Source: JACNIV01 sp965370415
GTDB taxonomy: Bacteria > Cloacimonadota > Cloacimonadia > Cloacimonadales > TCS61
Assembly: GCA_965370415.1 (NCBI GenBank)
Contig: CBDUTJ010000007.1
Coordinates: 1-64,000 of the forward strand
DNA length: 64,000 nt
Direction of reading: 5' to 3'
Below the pieces are notes generated by a model. It worked only from the letters and a program-made list of their open reading frames with translations, ran no database searches and was not told the DNA's origin. Both the position numbers and the translations under genes were made by a program. Numbering within the stretch: the first letter of the stretch is position 1; each line of letters starts with the position of its first letter. Shown here piece after piece: positions 8,317-16,681 of the stretch.

Positions 8317-9226
8317 CTTGTTCCTCCTTCGGTTCGAAAGATTTGAGATATTTCTCAAGCCATATCAGTTCTTTTTTTGATTCCTTTATGTCTGGAATGA
8401 ACTTCGCAAATTTTATTTTATCTGCAAAAATGAGAAAATCAAGAATTTTTGATTTTTCTTTAAAGTCGATTTGCAGATAAGAACGAATTTCGCTGGTGGT
8501 CATCTCAACAGCATTTATATGATAATTTAATTCAATGAAAAGTCTGAGAATAAATGATAATCTGAAATGAAAATTGAGAAAATCTCCTTTGCGAAGAAGA
8601 TTTTCTTTTTTCAAATTATTTAAAAGTCCCAGTGCAATAAGATAGGGAGGACGCTTGTCGATTATACGGGTAGAAAGATCTTCTACAGGTTTCTTTCGCA
8701 GCAATTTTAATAACATCTTGATTATGATAAAAAGTAAAATGAATCCGATTAATGGAAAAAAATAATCCCAGAAACCCAGATTAACTTTTAACGGATCTGC
8801 TATATCATGAATGATTTGCGAGCTGTCTGTAAGAACGGTTTCAATATTCAATTGGAATTCGGAAGTATGTAGAACGACAAGGCTATCAACGGATTTAACA
8901 GCAAATTCCAGTGGAGGGAAAGTGAATTCCCCTGTATCGAACGGTTGGAAAGTAAGATCTAATCTGGTTACTTTTTTATCTTTGTCGATATTGTCTTCTG
9001 AACGGATATTTTTCAAAATGAAGATATCGAGTGTATCTATTTCCGGAGCAAATATACTATCAGCTTTATTGGTTGTAATATCTATAAGAATGTGAAAGGG
9101 AGTTCCCACATACAATTTCGGAGGTTTCTCTAATCTGTGTTCGATCTGCTGTGCAAATCCCATTATTGGAATTAAAAGTAAAAGTGTAATTAGTACTATA
9201 AGTTTATTTATTTTCATTCTTTTCAT
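8309..9226 (-). CDS. BatD-like membrane protein of the Bat operon
   Basis: 305 residues. Signal peptide (about 1-25, ends GFAQQ), an extracytoplasmic beta-rich domain (26-145), one strong membrane span (about 150-172, FFPLIGFILLFIIIKMLL), and a cytoplasmic helical domain (175-305). The layout mirrors a shortened BatD or the small membrane protein often lying between DUF58 and batA in Bacteroidetes. I cannot name it more exactly. It follows the DUF58 gene by 26 bases and overlaps batA. Likely a structural part of the Bat complex. Confidence 0.65.
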   Translation of the reverse strand: MKRMKINKLIVLITLLLLIPIMGFAQQIEHRLEKPPKLYVGTPFHILIDITTNKADSIFAPEIDTLDIFILKNIRSEDNIDKDKKVTRLDLTFQPFDTGEFTFPPLEFAVKSVDSLVVLHTSEFQLNIETVLTDSSQIIHDIADPLKVNLGFWDYFFPLIGFILLFIIIKMLLKLLRKKPVEDLSTRIIDKRPPYLIALGLLNNLKKENLLRKGDFLNFHFRLSFILRLFIELNYHINAVEMTTSEIRSYLQIDFKEKSKILDFLIFADKIKFAKFIPDIKESKKELIWLEKYLKSFEPKEEQDA

Positions 9227-9252
9227 TACTTTTCACAAACGAGATGTTTGTA

Positions 9253-10137
9253 TTATCTTTGGTTCTTCATTCTTATCCTGAATTTGAAGAATTTCATCAA
9301 TTCAAGTGCATACGGTTTATCGGTCTGCAAATTAACCAGGTCAACTTTGATCTTCTTGAATTTTTCGGTCAGCTTTGCTTCCTGTTCCAGAACTGTTTTC
9401 CTGTATTTTTTACGAATTGATCTACTGGATGTATTAACTGAAAATCTCTCGCCGGTTTCCGGGTCACGCAGATGCATAAGACCAGCATTGGGTAGTTCTA
9501 TTTCCCCCCTGTCTATAATTCGCAATGCTATCACATCATGTTTTTTGGCAAGCAACTGCAAGCTGTTTTCGTAATCTTCATCCAGAAAATCGGAGATAAT
9601 AAAAATGATGCTTCGCTTCTTGATTAAACGGTAGATATATTCAACAGCTTTATTGATATCTGTTTTCACATTTTTGGGTTCAAAATAGAGGATATCTCGT
9701 AAAATACGAAGAGCTGATTTCTTGCCTTTACGTGGTGGAATATACTTTTCCACTTCATCTGTAAACAGCAGTAAACCTACTTTATCATTATTGGAGAGAG
9801 CAGAAAATGATAGTACTGCTGTGACTTCTGTAATAAACTCCGATTTCAGATAATTCCTGGTTCCGAATAGAGTAGAAGCGCTGCTATCTACCAGGAACAT
9901 AACGTTCAATTCGCGGGTTTCTTCAAATTTCTTGATGTAGGGATAGCCCTGCCTGGCTGTAACGTTCCAATCGATCTGTCGGAAACTATCGCCTTCCTGG
10001 TATTCGCGTACTTCCGAAAATTCCAGCCCCTGACCTTTAAAAAGACTATGATATTCACCGGAAAATAGTTCTGAGACCAGATTCCTGGTGGTTATCTCTA
10101 TCTTCCTGATTCTTTTAATTATTTCCGATGTTTCCAT
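9253..10137 (-). CDS. DUF58 domain protein
   Basis: 294 residues from ATG 10137, with GGAT eight bases upstream; an in-frame TTG at 10149 would add four residues. The DUF58 hallmark (REYQEGDSFRQIDW near residue 45-60) is clear, followed by a degenerate VWA-like fold with DSSAS near residue 88. There is no membrane span, so it is probably cytosolic. DUF58 proteins accompany MoxR ATPases and VWA proteins in this gene order (moxR-DUF58-bat). The function is unknown but it is thought to work with MoxR in folding or metal insertion. Confidence 0.85.
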   Translation of the reverse strand: METSEIIKRIRKIEITTRNLVSELFSGEYHSLFKGQGLEFSEVREYQEGDSFRQIDWNVTARQGYPYIKKFEETRELNVMFLVDSSASTLFGTRNYLKSEFITEVTAVLSFSALSNNDKVGLLLFTDEVEKYIPPRKGKKSALRILRDILYFEPKNVKTDINKAVEYIYRLIKKRSIIFIISDFLDEDYENSLQLLAKKHDVIALRIIDRGEIELPNAGLMHLRDPETGERFSVNTSSRSIRKKYRKTVLEQEAKLTEKFKKIKVDLVNLQTDKPYALELMKFFKFRIRMKNQR

Positions 10138-10199
10138 ATTTTTATCCAAATTATTCTTGCGAATTATTTAGTTGTTCAGATCTTCGCAAAGAAAATCGT

Positions 10200-11186
10200 T
10201 TACGGAACTTCAATTTCATCAAAAAGTTTACTAACAATATCTTCCTGGGTTATTTGTTCGGCTTCAGCTTCATAAGTAAGAATTATACGGTGACGGAGAA
10301 TATCTTTACCGATAGCTTTAATGTCATCAGGAGTAACATATCCGCGATGCTCCAGGAAAGCATGCGCTTTGGCAGCTTGCGCCAGGTAAATGGAAGCACG
10401 GGGAGAAGCACCGCATTCTATAAGGTTGGAAAGCTCATGTAAATTCTTGAATTTGTCAGGTTCCCTGGTGGCGAAAACAAGATCCAGGATGTAATCTTTT
10501 ATTTTATTTTCCATGTAGATGTCGTTGATCAATTTTCTCATTTCGATTATATCTTTTGGTTTTACAACTGGTTTAACTGTAATTTCTTCTTTGCTTACCA
10601 TACGTTCCATAATATTGAATTCTTCTTCACGAGAAGGATAATTTATAAGCAGCTTAAGCATGAATCTGTCAACCTGAGCTTCCGGCAGGGGATAGGTTCC
10701 TTCTTGTTCAATGGGGTTCTGAGTAGCCATCACCAGAAACGGTTTAGGAAGAGGATAGGTAGTATCACCAATGGTTATTTGTCTTTCCTGCATGGATTCC
10801 AACAAAGCAGACTGTACTTTTGCCGGTGCTCTGTTGATCTCATCTGCTAAAATAAAATTAGCAAAAAGCGGACCTTTCTTAGGAACGAACTCTGTGGTTT
10901 TCTGGTTATAAACAAGAGTTCCCACCAGATCTGCAGGAAGAAGGTCGGGTGTAAACTGGATGCGTTTGAAGGTGGCGTTAATTGTACTTGCCATTGTGCT
11001 TACAGCTAAGGTTTTAGCAAGACCAGGCACCCCTTCCAAAAGGATGTGCCCATCTGCTAAAAGACCCACCAGCATGCGTTTGATCATGTATTCCTGACCC
11101 ACTATAACCTTACCGGCTTCCTCTTTTATCTTGTCGATAACCTGACTTTTTTCTATAACTTTCTTATTAATTTCTTCTATTTTCAT
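10200..11186 (-). CDS. moxR: MoxR family AAA+ ATPase
   Basis: 328 residues. Walker A is GVPGLAKT (52-59), the MoxR-type variant; Walker B is LADEIN (about 113-118); an arginine finger region and sensor motifs (ATQNPIEQEGTYPLPEAQ) follow, then the AAA lid. Length and motifs match the family well. The start has GGAGGAATT upstream. MoxR ATPases are chaperone-like and act on VWA-domain partners, here most likely BatA/BatB and the DUF58 protein. It is the first gene of the bat set, separated from the phosphoesterase upstream by 51 bases. Confidence 0.92.
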   Translation of the reverse strand: MKIEEINKKVIEKSQVIDKIKEEAGKVIVGQEYMIKRMLVGLLADGHILLEGVPGLAKTLAVSTMASTINATFKRIQFTPDLLPADLVGTLVYNQKTTEFVPKKGPLFANFILADEINRAPAKVQSALLESMQERQITIGDTTYPLPKPFLVMATQNPIEQEGTYPLPEAQVDRFMLKLLINYPSREEEFNIMERMVSKEEITVKPVVKPKDIIEMRKLINDIYMENKIKDYILDLVFATREPDKFKNLHELSNLIECGASPRASIYLAQAAKAHAFLEHRGYVTPDDIKAIGKDILRHRIILTYEAEAEQITQEDIVSKLFDEIEVP

Positions 11187-11237
11187 AATTCCTCCAGAGT
11201 ATGAATACTTAATTACTAATAATGTTACATTTATTTT

Positions 11238-11729
11238 TTAACAATATTCAGTATGAAATTCTTTTCCATTCTTATACTTAAAGCTGATTTGTATTTCTTT
11301 GTCTGAAATGTTCATCACAATATAAGTAGCTTTTCTTTTTCTATCCTTTTTACTTTTTAAGTGTCCGGGATTCAAATAGCGAATTTGGTTTATTGTTTCA
11401 TAAGACCAATTATGTGTATGACCGAAAAGCACAAAATCTGTATGAGTCGAGATTTTTTTCAAATCATTTACATTATGCACCAGCAGGAAATTCCATCCTG
11501 AGAGAGATATTTCTTGAATAACAGGAATGGAACCATCTATATAACCAGCATGGAAGATACCGGGGACTTTAATTAATTTTTTATTTTCCATAAGGTCAAG
11601 GTTTTCATCCAGGTCTTCATAGTTATCACCCAGATGAAAAATGTGAGTTATTCCAGTTTCATTTGTAATGGCTTGTCTAAGGAGTTTCTGGTTCCCGTGA
11701 GTATCAGAAAGAATTATAAGTTTTTCCAT
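11238..11729 (-). CDS. YfcE/MJ0936-type metallophosphoesterase
   Basis: 163 residues, normal for the family. Metal ligands visible: D and H in LSDTHGN (7-13), D in HLGDN (about 32-36), H in LVHN (about 95-98) and both histidines in FGHTHN (about 113-118). The usual GN(C/H)D asparagine motif in the middle is not evident; the corresponding stretch reads PGIFHAGYIDG. It is still likely to bind two metals, but activity is uncertain. Such enzymes cleave phosphodiesters, often in vitro only. It lies 22 bases after argS and ends the housekeeping run. Confidence 0.75.
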   Translation of the reverse strand: MEKLIILSDTHGNQKLLRQAITNETGITHIFHLGDNYEDLDENLDLMENKKLIKVPGIFHAGYIDGSIPVIQEISLSGWNFLLVHNVNDLKKISTHTDFVLFGHTHNWSYETINQIRYLNPGHLKSKKDRKRKATYIVMNISDKEIQISFKYKNGKEFHTEYC

Positions 11730-11751
11730 AAAAGAAGAAGTAGTTATTATA

Positions 11752-13404
11752 CTACATTTTTTCAGGTGCGGAAATTCCCATCAAATCAAGTGATATCGCA
11801 ATAACATTTTTAACAGCGGAGATCAGATATAACCTGCTTAGGCTGAGTTCTACATTGGATTCATCTATAACTTTGAACTTTGCGTAATATCTGTGGAACA
11901 TACCAGCCAGTTCATGAACATAGATCGCTAATCTGTGCGGTTCGCGGTGTTCTGCGCTGGCTATAAGAATAGATGGGAGTTCGAGCATTTTTTTAATAAT
12001 ATTTATTTCATCTTCTTGTTTTAATTTTTTCAAGAATTTGATATCGAAAGTCTTCAGATCAAATTTAGCTTTTTTCGCTTTTTTCAGGATACTGCTAATT
12101 CTAGCATGTGCATACTGGCAATAAAAAACCGGATTTTCACTGGATTTCTTTTTTGCCAGATCCAGATCGAAATCAAGATGGGCACTAGGTTTTCTGTTCA
12201 GGAAGAAATATCGAGCAGCATCTCTACCAACTTCACGGACAAGTTCGTCCATGGTAACGATTGAACCAGTACGTTTGGACATTTTAACGATCTCGCCATC
12301 CTCCAAGAGATTGATGTGCTGCAAATAAACAATTTCCAGTTTATTTAAATCCAGTTTTAAAGCTTCAATGGCAGCTTTCAACTTGGAAACGTGTCCATGG
12401 TGGTCCGGTCCTAACACATCGATAATATAATCGAAACCTCTTTGATACTTAGTAAGATGGTAGGCAATATCTGGAACGAGATATGTGGGATTGCCGTCTG
12501 TTTTAATAAGTACTCTATCCTTTTCGTCTCCGAACTGAGTAGAAGAGAACCAGATAGCGTCTTCTTTTTCATAGGTACAGTGCGCTTCGGCAAGATAGCT
12601 TAGAGCTTCTTCCAGGATCCCTTCCTGTCTTAATTTTCTTTCAGACATCCAGTTATCGAATTTAACACCAAATTTATCCAGACTGGCAACCTGCATGATA
12701 TGGATCTCTTCCAGTGCAAAATCCCTCATGCGCTCAAACCGGTCTTTTTCTGCAATGTGAAATAGTTTAGAACCATCAATAGCATTCAATTTGATAGCCA
12801 GTTCTTTAACATATTCACCGTGATATGCTTCAGTAGGAAACTCATGAATATGTTCACCATGTAATTCCCTATAGCGTAATTCCAAGGATTCTGCCAGAAT
12901 GTCTACCTGGTTACCGGCATCGTTAACATAAAACTCACGGAATGCCTTAAAACCCACAAAGTTCATTATTCTATAAAGCGTATCACCATAAACACCTGCC
13001 CTTGCGTTGACCACATTGAGAGGACCGGTAGGGTTAGCACTGATGAACTCTAAAAGAACCTTTTTTCTTTTACCGAAATTTGAAGAGCCGAATTTTTTTC
13101 TGTTTTTAACAATATCAACCATAGCTTTATGGTAAATACTGTTTGACAGACGGAAATTAATAAAACCAGGTCCGGCAACTTCGGCTGATTTATAGTCTTT
13201 TTTTCTGGAAAATACTTCAACAATATTTTCTGCCATTTTACGTGGTTTAAGTTTATTTTTCTTTGCGTTTAGAAGGGCTACATTTGTAGAAAAATCACCA
13301 TGCTCAATGTTATTAGGAACTTCCACTGTAAAATTTTCAACGAATTTATAGTTAAGTTTTTTTAAAGCTTTTTTAATATCCAGAATAATCTTTTTCTTAA
13401 TCAT
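11752..13404 (-). CDS. argS: Arginyl-tRNA synthetase
   Basis: 550 residues, usual length. N-terminal Arg-tRNA synthetase domain (1-95), class I catalytic core, KMSKR motif (374-378) and the DALR anticodon-binding domain (about 420-550, with CQYAHARI). It attaches arginine to tRNA-Arg. The odd point is the HIGH motif. Bacterial ArgRS normally read NPTGPLHVGHGR; here residues 124-136 read NPTGPLNVVNARA, so both histidines are Asn. The rest of the active-site context is well conserved and the frame is intact, so it is probably a functional variant subclass rather than a dead gene. Its start overlaps rsfS by 8 bases. Confidence 0.92.
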   Translation of the reverse strand: MIKKKIILDIKKALKKLNYKFVENFTVEVPNNIEHGDFSTNVALLNAKKNKLKPRKMAENIVEVFSRKKDYKSAEVAGPGFINFRLSNSIYHKAMVDIVKNRKKFGSSNFGKRKKVLLEFISANPTGPLNVVNARAGVYGDTLYRIMNFVGFKAFREFYVNDAGNQVDILAESLELRYRELHGEHIHEFPTEAYHGEYVKELAIKLNAIDGSKLFHIAEKDRFERMRDFALEEIHIMQVASLDKFGVKFDNWMSERKLRQEGILEEALSYLAEAHCTYEKEDAIWFSSTQFGDEKDRVLIKTDGNPTYLVPDIAYHLTKYQRGFDYIIDVLGPDHHGHVSKLKAAIEALKLDLNKLEIVYLQHINLLEDGEIVKMSKRTGSIVTMDELVREVGRDAARYFFLNRKPSAHLDFDLDLAKKKSSENPVFYCQYAHARISSILKKAKKAKFDLKTFDIKFLKKLKQEDEINIIKKMLELPSILIASAEHREPHRLAIYVHELAGMFHRYYAKFKVIDESNVELSLSRLYLISAVKNVIAISLDLMGISAPEKM

Positions 13405-13771
13405 GAACGGGTTCTATTTTCCCTCTTGCTTTAGGTGCTATTTTATATATATCCTCAATTTTATAATAGTTTCTTTTCTCAATATTAAAAATATGAACAA
13501 TAATATCTGCCAGATCAATGAGTATCCAGGAGGCTGTATTCATTCCTTCCACAGATAGCAGTTGGATGTTGTTTTCTTTTGCTTTTTGCAGAATATGGTC
13601 TGCAATTGCCTTAATATGTAGTTCGGCTGTTCCATTGCAAATAATAATAGAGTCAGTGAAATCGGTTTTACCTTTTACGTCGAGATGAATTATATCTTCT
13701 GCTTTTTTATCGGTAGCCCATTCGATTATTTTTTTTACATTTTCTTTATGATCCAAATTTATTGCTCCCAC
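13397..13771 (-). CDS. rsfS: Ribosomal silencing factor RsfS
   Basis: 124 residues. Family signatures are clear: DFTDSIIICNGTAELHIKAIADHI (the conserved FxDxxVIxTG.S..QvxAiAd pattern), W..IDLADIIVHIF and the R..YYKIEDIY tail. RsfS binds L14 of the 50S subunit and blocks subunit joining when nutrients are scarce. It lies between a LytR_C gene (directly adjacent) and argS (overlap), which is a common neighbourhood for RsfS, where LytR_C-type genes often precede it. Confidence 0.93.
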   Translation of the reverse strand: MGAINLDHKENVKKIIEWATDKKAEDIIHLDVKGKTDFTDSIIICNGTAELHIKAIADHILQKAKENNIQLLSVEGMNTASWILIDLADIIVHIFNIEKRNYYKIEDIYKIAPKARGKIEPVHD

Positions 13772-14224
13772 TTACTTAAAATATTTTTTATAATCATTAC
13801 CCAGAATAATCTGCATATCTTCAATTGTATTTGCATCTAATGCATATATTCTTCTATTAATACCAGTAATTTTCATTAGATATTCTAATTTTTTTTGATC
13901 ATTCTTTTTCACGACAATTATAGTCTTTTTGTAAATGAACATATTCCTTTCCACATTTTTCCAGGCAATTATATCCAGATTACGGACATCTTTGTTTATA
14001 AGGAATTCCTTAACATCTTTGGCTGCTCCGTCATAACCACATCCGTTTAATATGGTAAGTTTCAAAGATGTTACCGGGATTTTATCTTCTGATATTTTAA
14101 TTTCTTTCATTTTAAAGATCAAAAAGAAGGCAACTATAATAATTATGCAAATTAACGTAATAACTACTATTGATGCTCTTTTCTCAGCGGGGGACAAATT
14201 ATTTTTCGTCTTTCTCATTGTCAA
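13772..14224 (-). CDS. Membrane-anchored LytR_C domain protein
   Basis: 150 residues. A single N-terminal membrane span (about 17-39, ASIVVITLICIIIIVAFFLIF) follows a basic cytoplasmic stretch; the rest is a LytR C-terminal domain (about 50-150, beginning LKLTILNGCGYDGAAKDVKEF). Lacks the LytR-CpsA-Psr catalytic domain. This arrangement (LytR_C followed by rsfS) is seen in many bacteria. Function is unknown; an envelope role is assumed. It overlaps the end of the HIT gene by 26 bases; a second in-frame ATG two codons later (14218) would shorten that slightly. Confidence 0.8.
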   Translation of the reverse strand: MTMRKTKNNLSPAEKRASIVVITLICIIIIVAFFLIFKMKEIKISEDKIPVTSLKLTILNGCGYDGAAKDVKEFLINKDVRNLDIIAWKNVERNMFIYKKTIIVVKKNDQKKLEYLMKITGINRRIYALDANTIEDMQIILGNDYKKYFK

Positions 14225-14696
14225 ACTGTTCTTTTAAGAGCTTATAAGCCCTGTCAAAGGATTCGGGAATTACTCGAGTACCTGCTGCTGAAGTAATAAA
14301 ACTTGCATCTCCAAGCCAGCGTGGGACTATGTGAACATGTAAATGCTCATCTATTCCAGCACCTGCAGCTTTACCAATATTTATTCCCATATTTATACCA
14401 TCAGGTGAATATACGGTATTTATAACCTTCTCACAAATTTGAACAGTTTTAAATAGGTCGTTTATTTCCTCATTTGAAAAATCTGTTAGTTTTGCTGCAT
14501 GCCGATTTGGAACAACCATAAGATGTCCATTGTTGTAAGGAAATGTATTCATAATTACAAAACTGAGTTTGCTCCTGTAAAGTATCAGGTGTTTTTCATC
14601 TTTCTTCTGATCAGGTTTCAGGCAAAAAATACATTTCTTTCCTTTTTGGGAAATAACATATTTAAACCGCCAGGGTGAATAAAGAATATCACTCAT
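14199..14696 (-). CDS. HIT family nucleotide hydrolase/transferase
   Basis: 165 residues. CIFC (22-25) is the zinc-type CxxC of the Ap4A-phosphorylase-like branch. The histidine triad HLHVHIV is at 118-124, followed by PRWLGD, typical of the bacterial HIT group with about 160 residues. GHLMVVPNRH (57-66) is the conserved core strand. Likely acts on AMP-containing dinucleotides or similar phosphoesters. It lies 8 bases after the GlmU-type gene. Confidence 0.88.
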   Translation of the reverse strand: MSDILYSPWRFKYVISQKGKKCIFCLKPDQKKDEKHLILYRSKLSFVIMNTFPYNNGHLMVVPNRHAAKLTDFSNEEINDLFKTVQICEKVINTVYSPDGINMGINIGKAAGAGIDEHLHVHIVPRWLGDASFITSAAGTRVIPESFDRAYKLLKEQFDNEKDEK

Positions 14697-14704
14697 TTTC
14701 TCTC

Positions 14705-15460
14705 CTAATTTTCGAAATGATCCTGCCTTCTGTAAAACTCATTTTCCAGATCGGATAACTGCTTTTGGGAATTAACTCCCGAAGCTTCGATCATATCTTC
14801 CAGAATAACCGAAGTAACCAATTTGCTTTCTTCATTTAATATCTCAAGAGTATCGGTGAGATAATATTCTTTTTGATTGTTATTATTAGTTACCTTTTCA
14901 AGCGCTAAAAACAAGCTCTGAGCATCGAAACAGTAAATTCCCGTATTTATCTCCATAATTTGCTTTTCCTGATCTGTAGCGTCCTTGAATTCGACTATAC
15001 GTTGTACAATATTGTTTTTGTTTCGTACAATTCTACCATAACGAAGTGCATCTTTCATAATTGCTGTAAGAACAGTGCAGGCAGCATTATTTTTTTTATG
15101 GTGTTGTAGAATTTTTCCCAATGTCTGATGTCGAAGTAGAGGTACATCACCGCAAAGTACGAATATATCACCGGAAAAATCCTGAAATTCTTTTTTTGTA
15201 ACCATTACAGCATGACCGGTACCATTTTGCTCAATTTGCTCAACGAATTTTATTTTATCGTTGGCAGGAACAATATCAATAACCATATCTTTTTTATAAC
15301 CAACCACTACCACAATCAAGTCACTATCCGCTTTTTTTGCAGTCTCTACAACTCTATTGATCATTGGTTTACCAGCAAGTTCAAAAATAACTTTAGGTTT
15401 TTCAGAATTCATTCTTATACCCTGACCAGCCGCCAGGATGATTGTAGCAACTGTTCTCAT
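14705..15460 (-). CDS. GlmU-type UDP-GlcNAc pyrophosphorylase domain, stand-alone
   Basis: 251 residues, matching only the N-terminal half of GlmU. Motifs: LAAGQGIRMNSEKPKV (9-24; nucleotide binding), EQIEQNGTGHAV (uridine/sugar site), CGDVPLL (metal Asp) and the EFKDAT and NTGIY segments. The left-handed beta-helix acetyltransferase domain of GlmU is missing, and no such domain follows: the frame ends and the next gene is the HIT gene. It probably makes UDP-GlcNAc from GlcNAc-1-P and UTP; a different NDP-sugar is possible. Its start overlaps the end of folK (ATGA). Confidence 0.82.
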   Translation of the reverse strand: MRTVATIILAAGQGIRMNSEKPKVIFELAGKPMINRVVETAKKADSDLIVVVVGYKKDMVIDIVPANDKIKFVEQIEQNGTGHAVMVTKKEFQDFSGDIFVLCGDVPLLRHQTLGKILQHHKKNNAACTVLTAIMKDALRYGRIVRNKNNIVQRIVEFKDATDQEKQIMEINTGIYCFDAQSLFLALEKVTNNNNQKEYYLTDTLEILNEESKLVTSVILEDMIEASGVNSQKQLSDLENEFYRRQDHFEN

Positions 15461-15912
15461 TTAAGCTCCAAATAGATTTCTTTAATTTTTTTATTAATTA
15501 CCGGGTGAATAAAATCAGGGCAGATCTCATTTAAAGAGCACAGAACAAATTTACGATTATGTAAGTCTGGGTGCGGAATAGTGAGATTCTGCGAATTTAT
15601 TATGTGATCATTATAGAAAAGAATATCAATATCGATCGTTCTTGGTCCCCATTTTTCATTTCTTTTCCTGCCAAGTTCGTTTTCTACAGTAAGGCATTTG
15701 GAAAGTAGATTTTCTGCAGTAATATCTGTATCGATCTCAATAACACTATTAATGAAATCAGGTTGATCGAACTTTCCATAGGGCTTAGTTTCAATCATAG
15801 AACTTCTTTTTTTTATCAGTATCTCCGAGTCGGAAGATAGCCTGGAAATAGCCTTCTTAATATTTTCTTCTCTATTGCCAAGATTAGCCCCCAGACCCAG
15901 GTAACAGATCAT
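15457..15912 (-). CDS. folK: 6-hydroxymethyl-dihydropterin pyrophosphokinase
   Basis: 151 residues from the ATG at 15912, which overlaps the folB stop (ATGA) and has GGAAAG upstream; the frame is open further but that reads through folB. Signatures: YLGLGANLGNREENI (N-terminus), ETKPYGKFDQPDFIN, and the strongly conserved WGPRTIDIDILFY with NPHP-like IPHPDLHNRKFVL. It transfers pyrophosphate from ATP to the pterin, the step after FolB in folate synthesis. Neighbouring folB supports this. Confidence 0.93.
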   Translation of the reverse strand: MICYLGLGANLGNREENIKKAISRLSSDSEILIKKRSSMIETKPYGKFDQPDFINSVIEIDTDITAENLLSKCLTVENELGRKRNEKWGPRTIDIDILFYNDHIINSQNLTIPHPDLHNRKFVLCSLNEICPDFIHPVINKKIKEIYLELK

Positions 15913-16265
15913 CGACTTCTTTCCATTTCTACTTCCACGGAACTTATAGATCCGTTTATAGGAACGGCTGGTTTCTTGATCTTTACATTTGTCCAGATTA
16001 TTGCGGGAAAGTTTTTCAAGATTGAATCGAGAATAGTATTTGCACATACTTCCAATAAATAAAATTCTTTCTTTTCTAAAGTATGTTTAATAATATCGTA
16101 TACTTTTGTATAATCTATCGTATCTTCCAGATGTTTTATCTCTTTGTCATGGGCAGAATCTGATTCATAAGAAAAATTCACAATGAAGCGCTGTCCAAGT
16201 TTTCGCTCTTCAGGATGAACTCCATGATACCCGTAAAAAACCATTTCATGTAAATGAATCTTCAT
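15909..16265 (-). CDS. folB: Dihydroneopterin aldolase
   Basis: 118 residues, normal length. The conserved GYHGVHPEERKLGQRFIVN (11-30) carries the active-site Glu, DTIDYTKVYDII (about 47-58) the substrate loop, and VKIKKPAVP (about 93-101) the catalytic Lys. FolB converts dihydroneopterin to hydroxymethyl-dihydropterin and glycolaldehyde. It overlaps both rseC (4 bases upstream) and folK (4 bases downstream), so the three are translationally coupled. Confidence 0.93.
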   Translation of the reverse strand: MKIHLHEMVFYGYHGVHPEERKLGQRFIVNFSYESDSAHDKEIKHLEDTIDYTKVYDIIKHTLEKKEFYLLEVCANTILDSILKNFPAIIWTNVKIKKPAVPINGSISSVEVEMERSR

Positions 16266-16681
16266 TTCTCCACCTTTTCAATAATTTTAAATATGATCTT
16301 TTCAGTATATTTTTTATCAATAAAATATATTGTGATTCCACTTAACATTAAACCAGCGAAAGAAAAAAGTATTGAAAAATTCTCTGAAAACCGAATTAAA
16401 TATTTTCCCAAACCATAGAATAACAACATCGAGAGAATTGGGAATATGAAAATAATGAACGAGGAAAAAACCCTCATGCTGGCAGAAACCTGCACTCTTA
16501 TAAAATCACCTTCGCTTAGTTCCATATCCGTTCTTATCTTATGTTGTAACTTTTTATCCATACCCTGACAAATACCGTGCATAGCACATTTTTCACAAGA
16601 TCCACTGGTTTGCATTTCTATAAAAACAAATCCATCTTTAATCTTTTTTACAACTGCCAGGTCTTCGTGTTGATTTTCCAT
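16262..16681 (-). CDS. rseC: RseC/MucC family membrane protein
   Basis: 139 residues. N-terminal cytoplasmic domain with a cysteine cluster CEKCAMHGICQG (about 29-40), then two membrane spans (about 73-93 and 100-119). This matches the SoxR-reducing-system RseC family, in which the cysteines may hold a redox centre. RseC often sits with rpoE/rseAB or Rnf genes; neither is here. It lies directly between the heptose adenylyltransferase gene and folB. Confidence 0.8.
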   Translation of the reverse strand: MENQHEDLAVVKKIKDGFVFIEMQTSGSCEKCAMHGICQGMDKKLQHKIRTDMELSEGDFIRVQVSASMRVFSSFIIFIFPILSMLLFYGLGKYLIRFSENFSILFSFAGLMLSGITIYFIDKKYTEKIIFKIIEKVEK

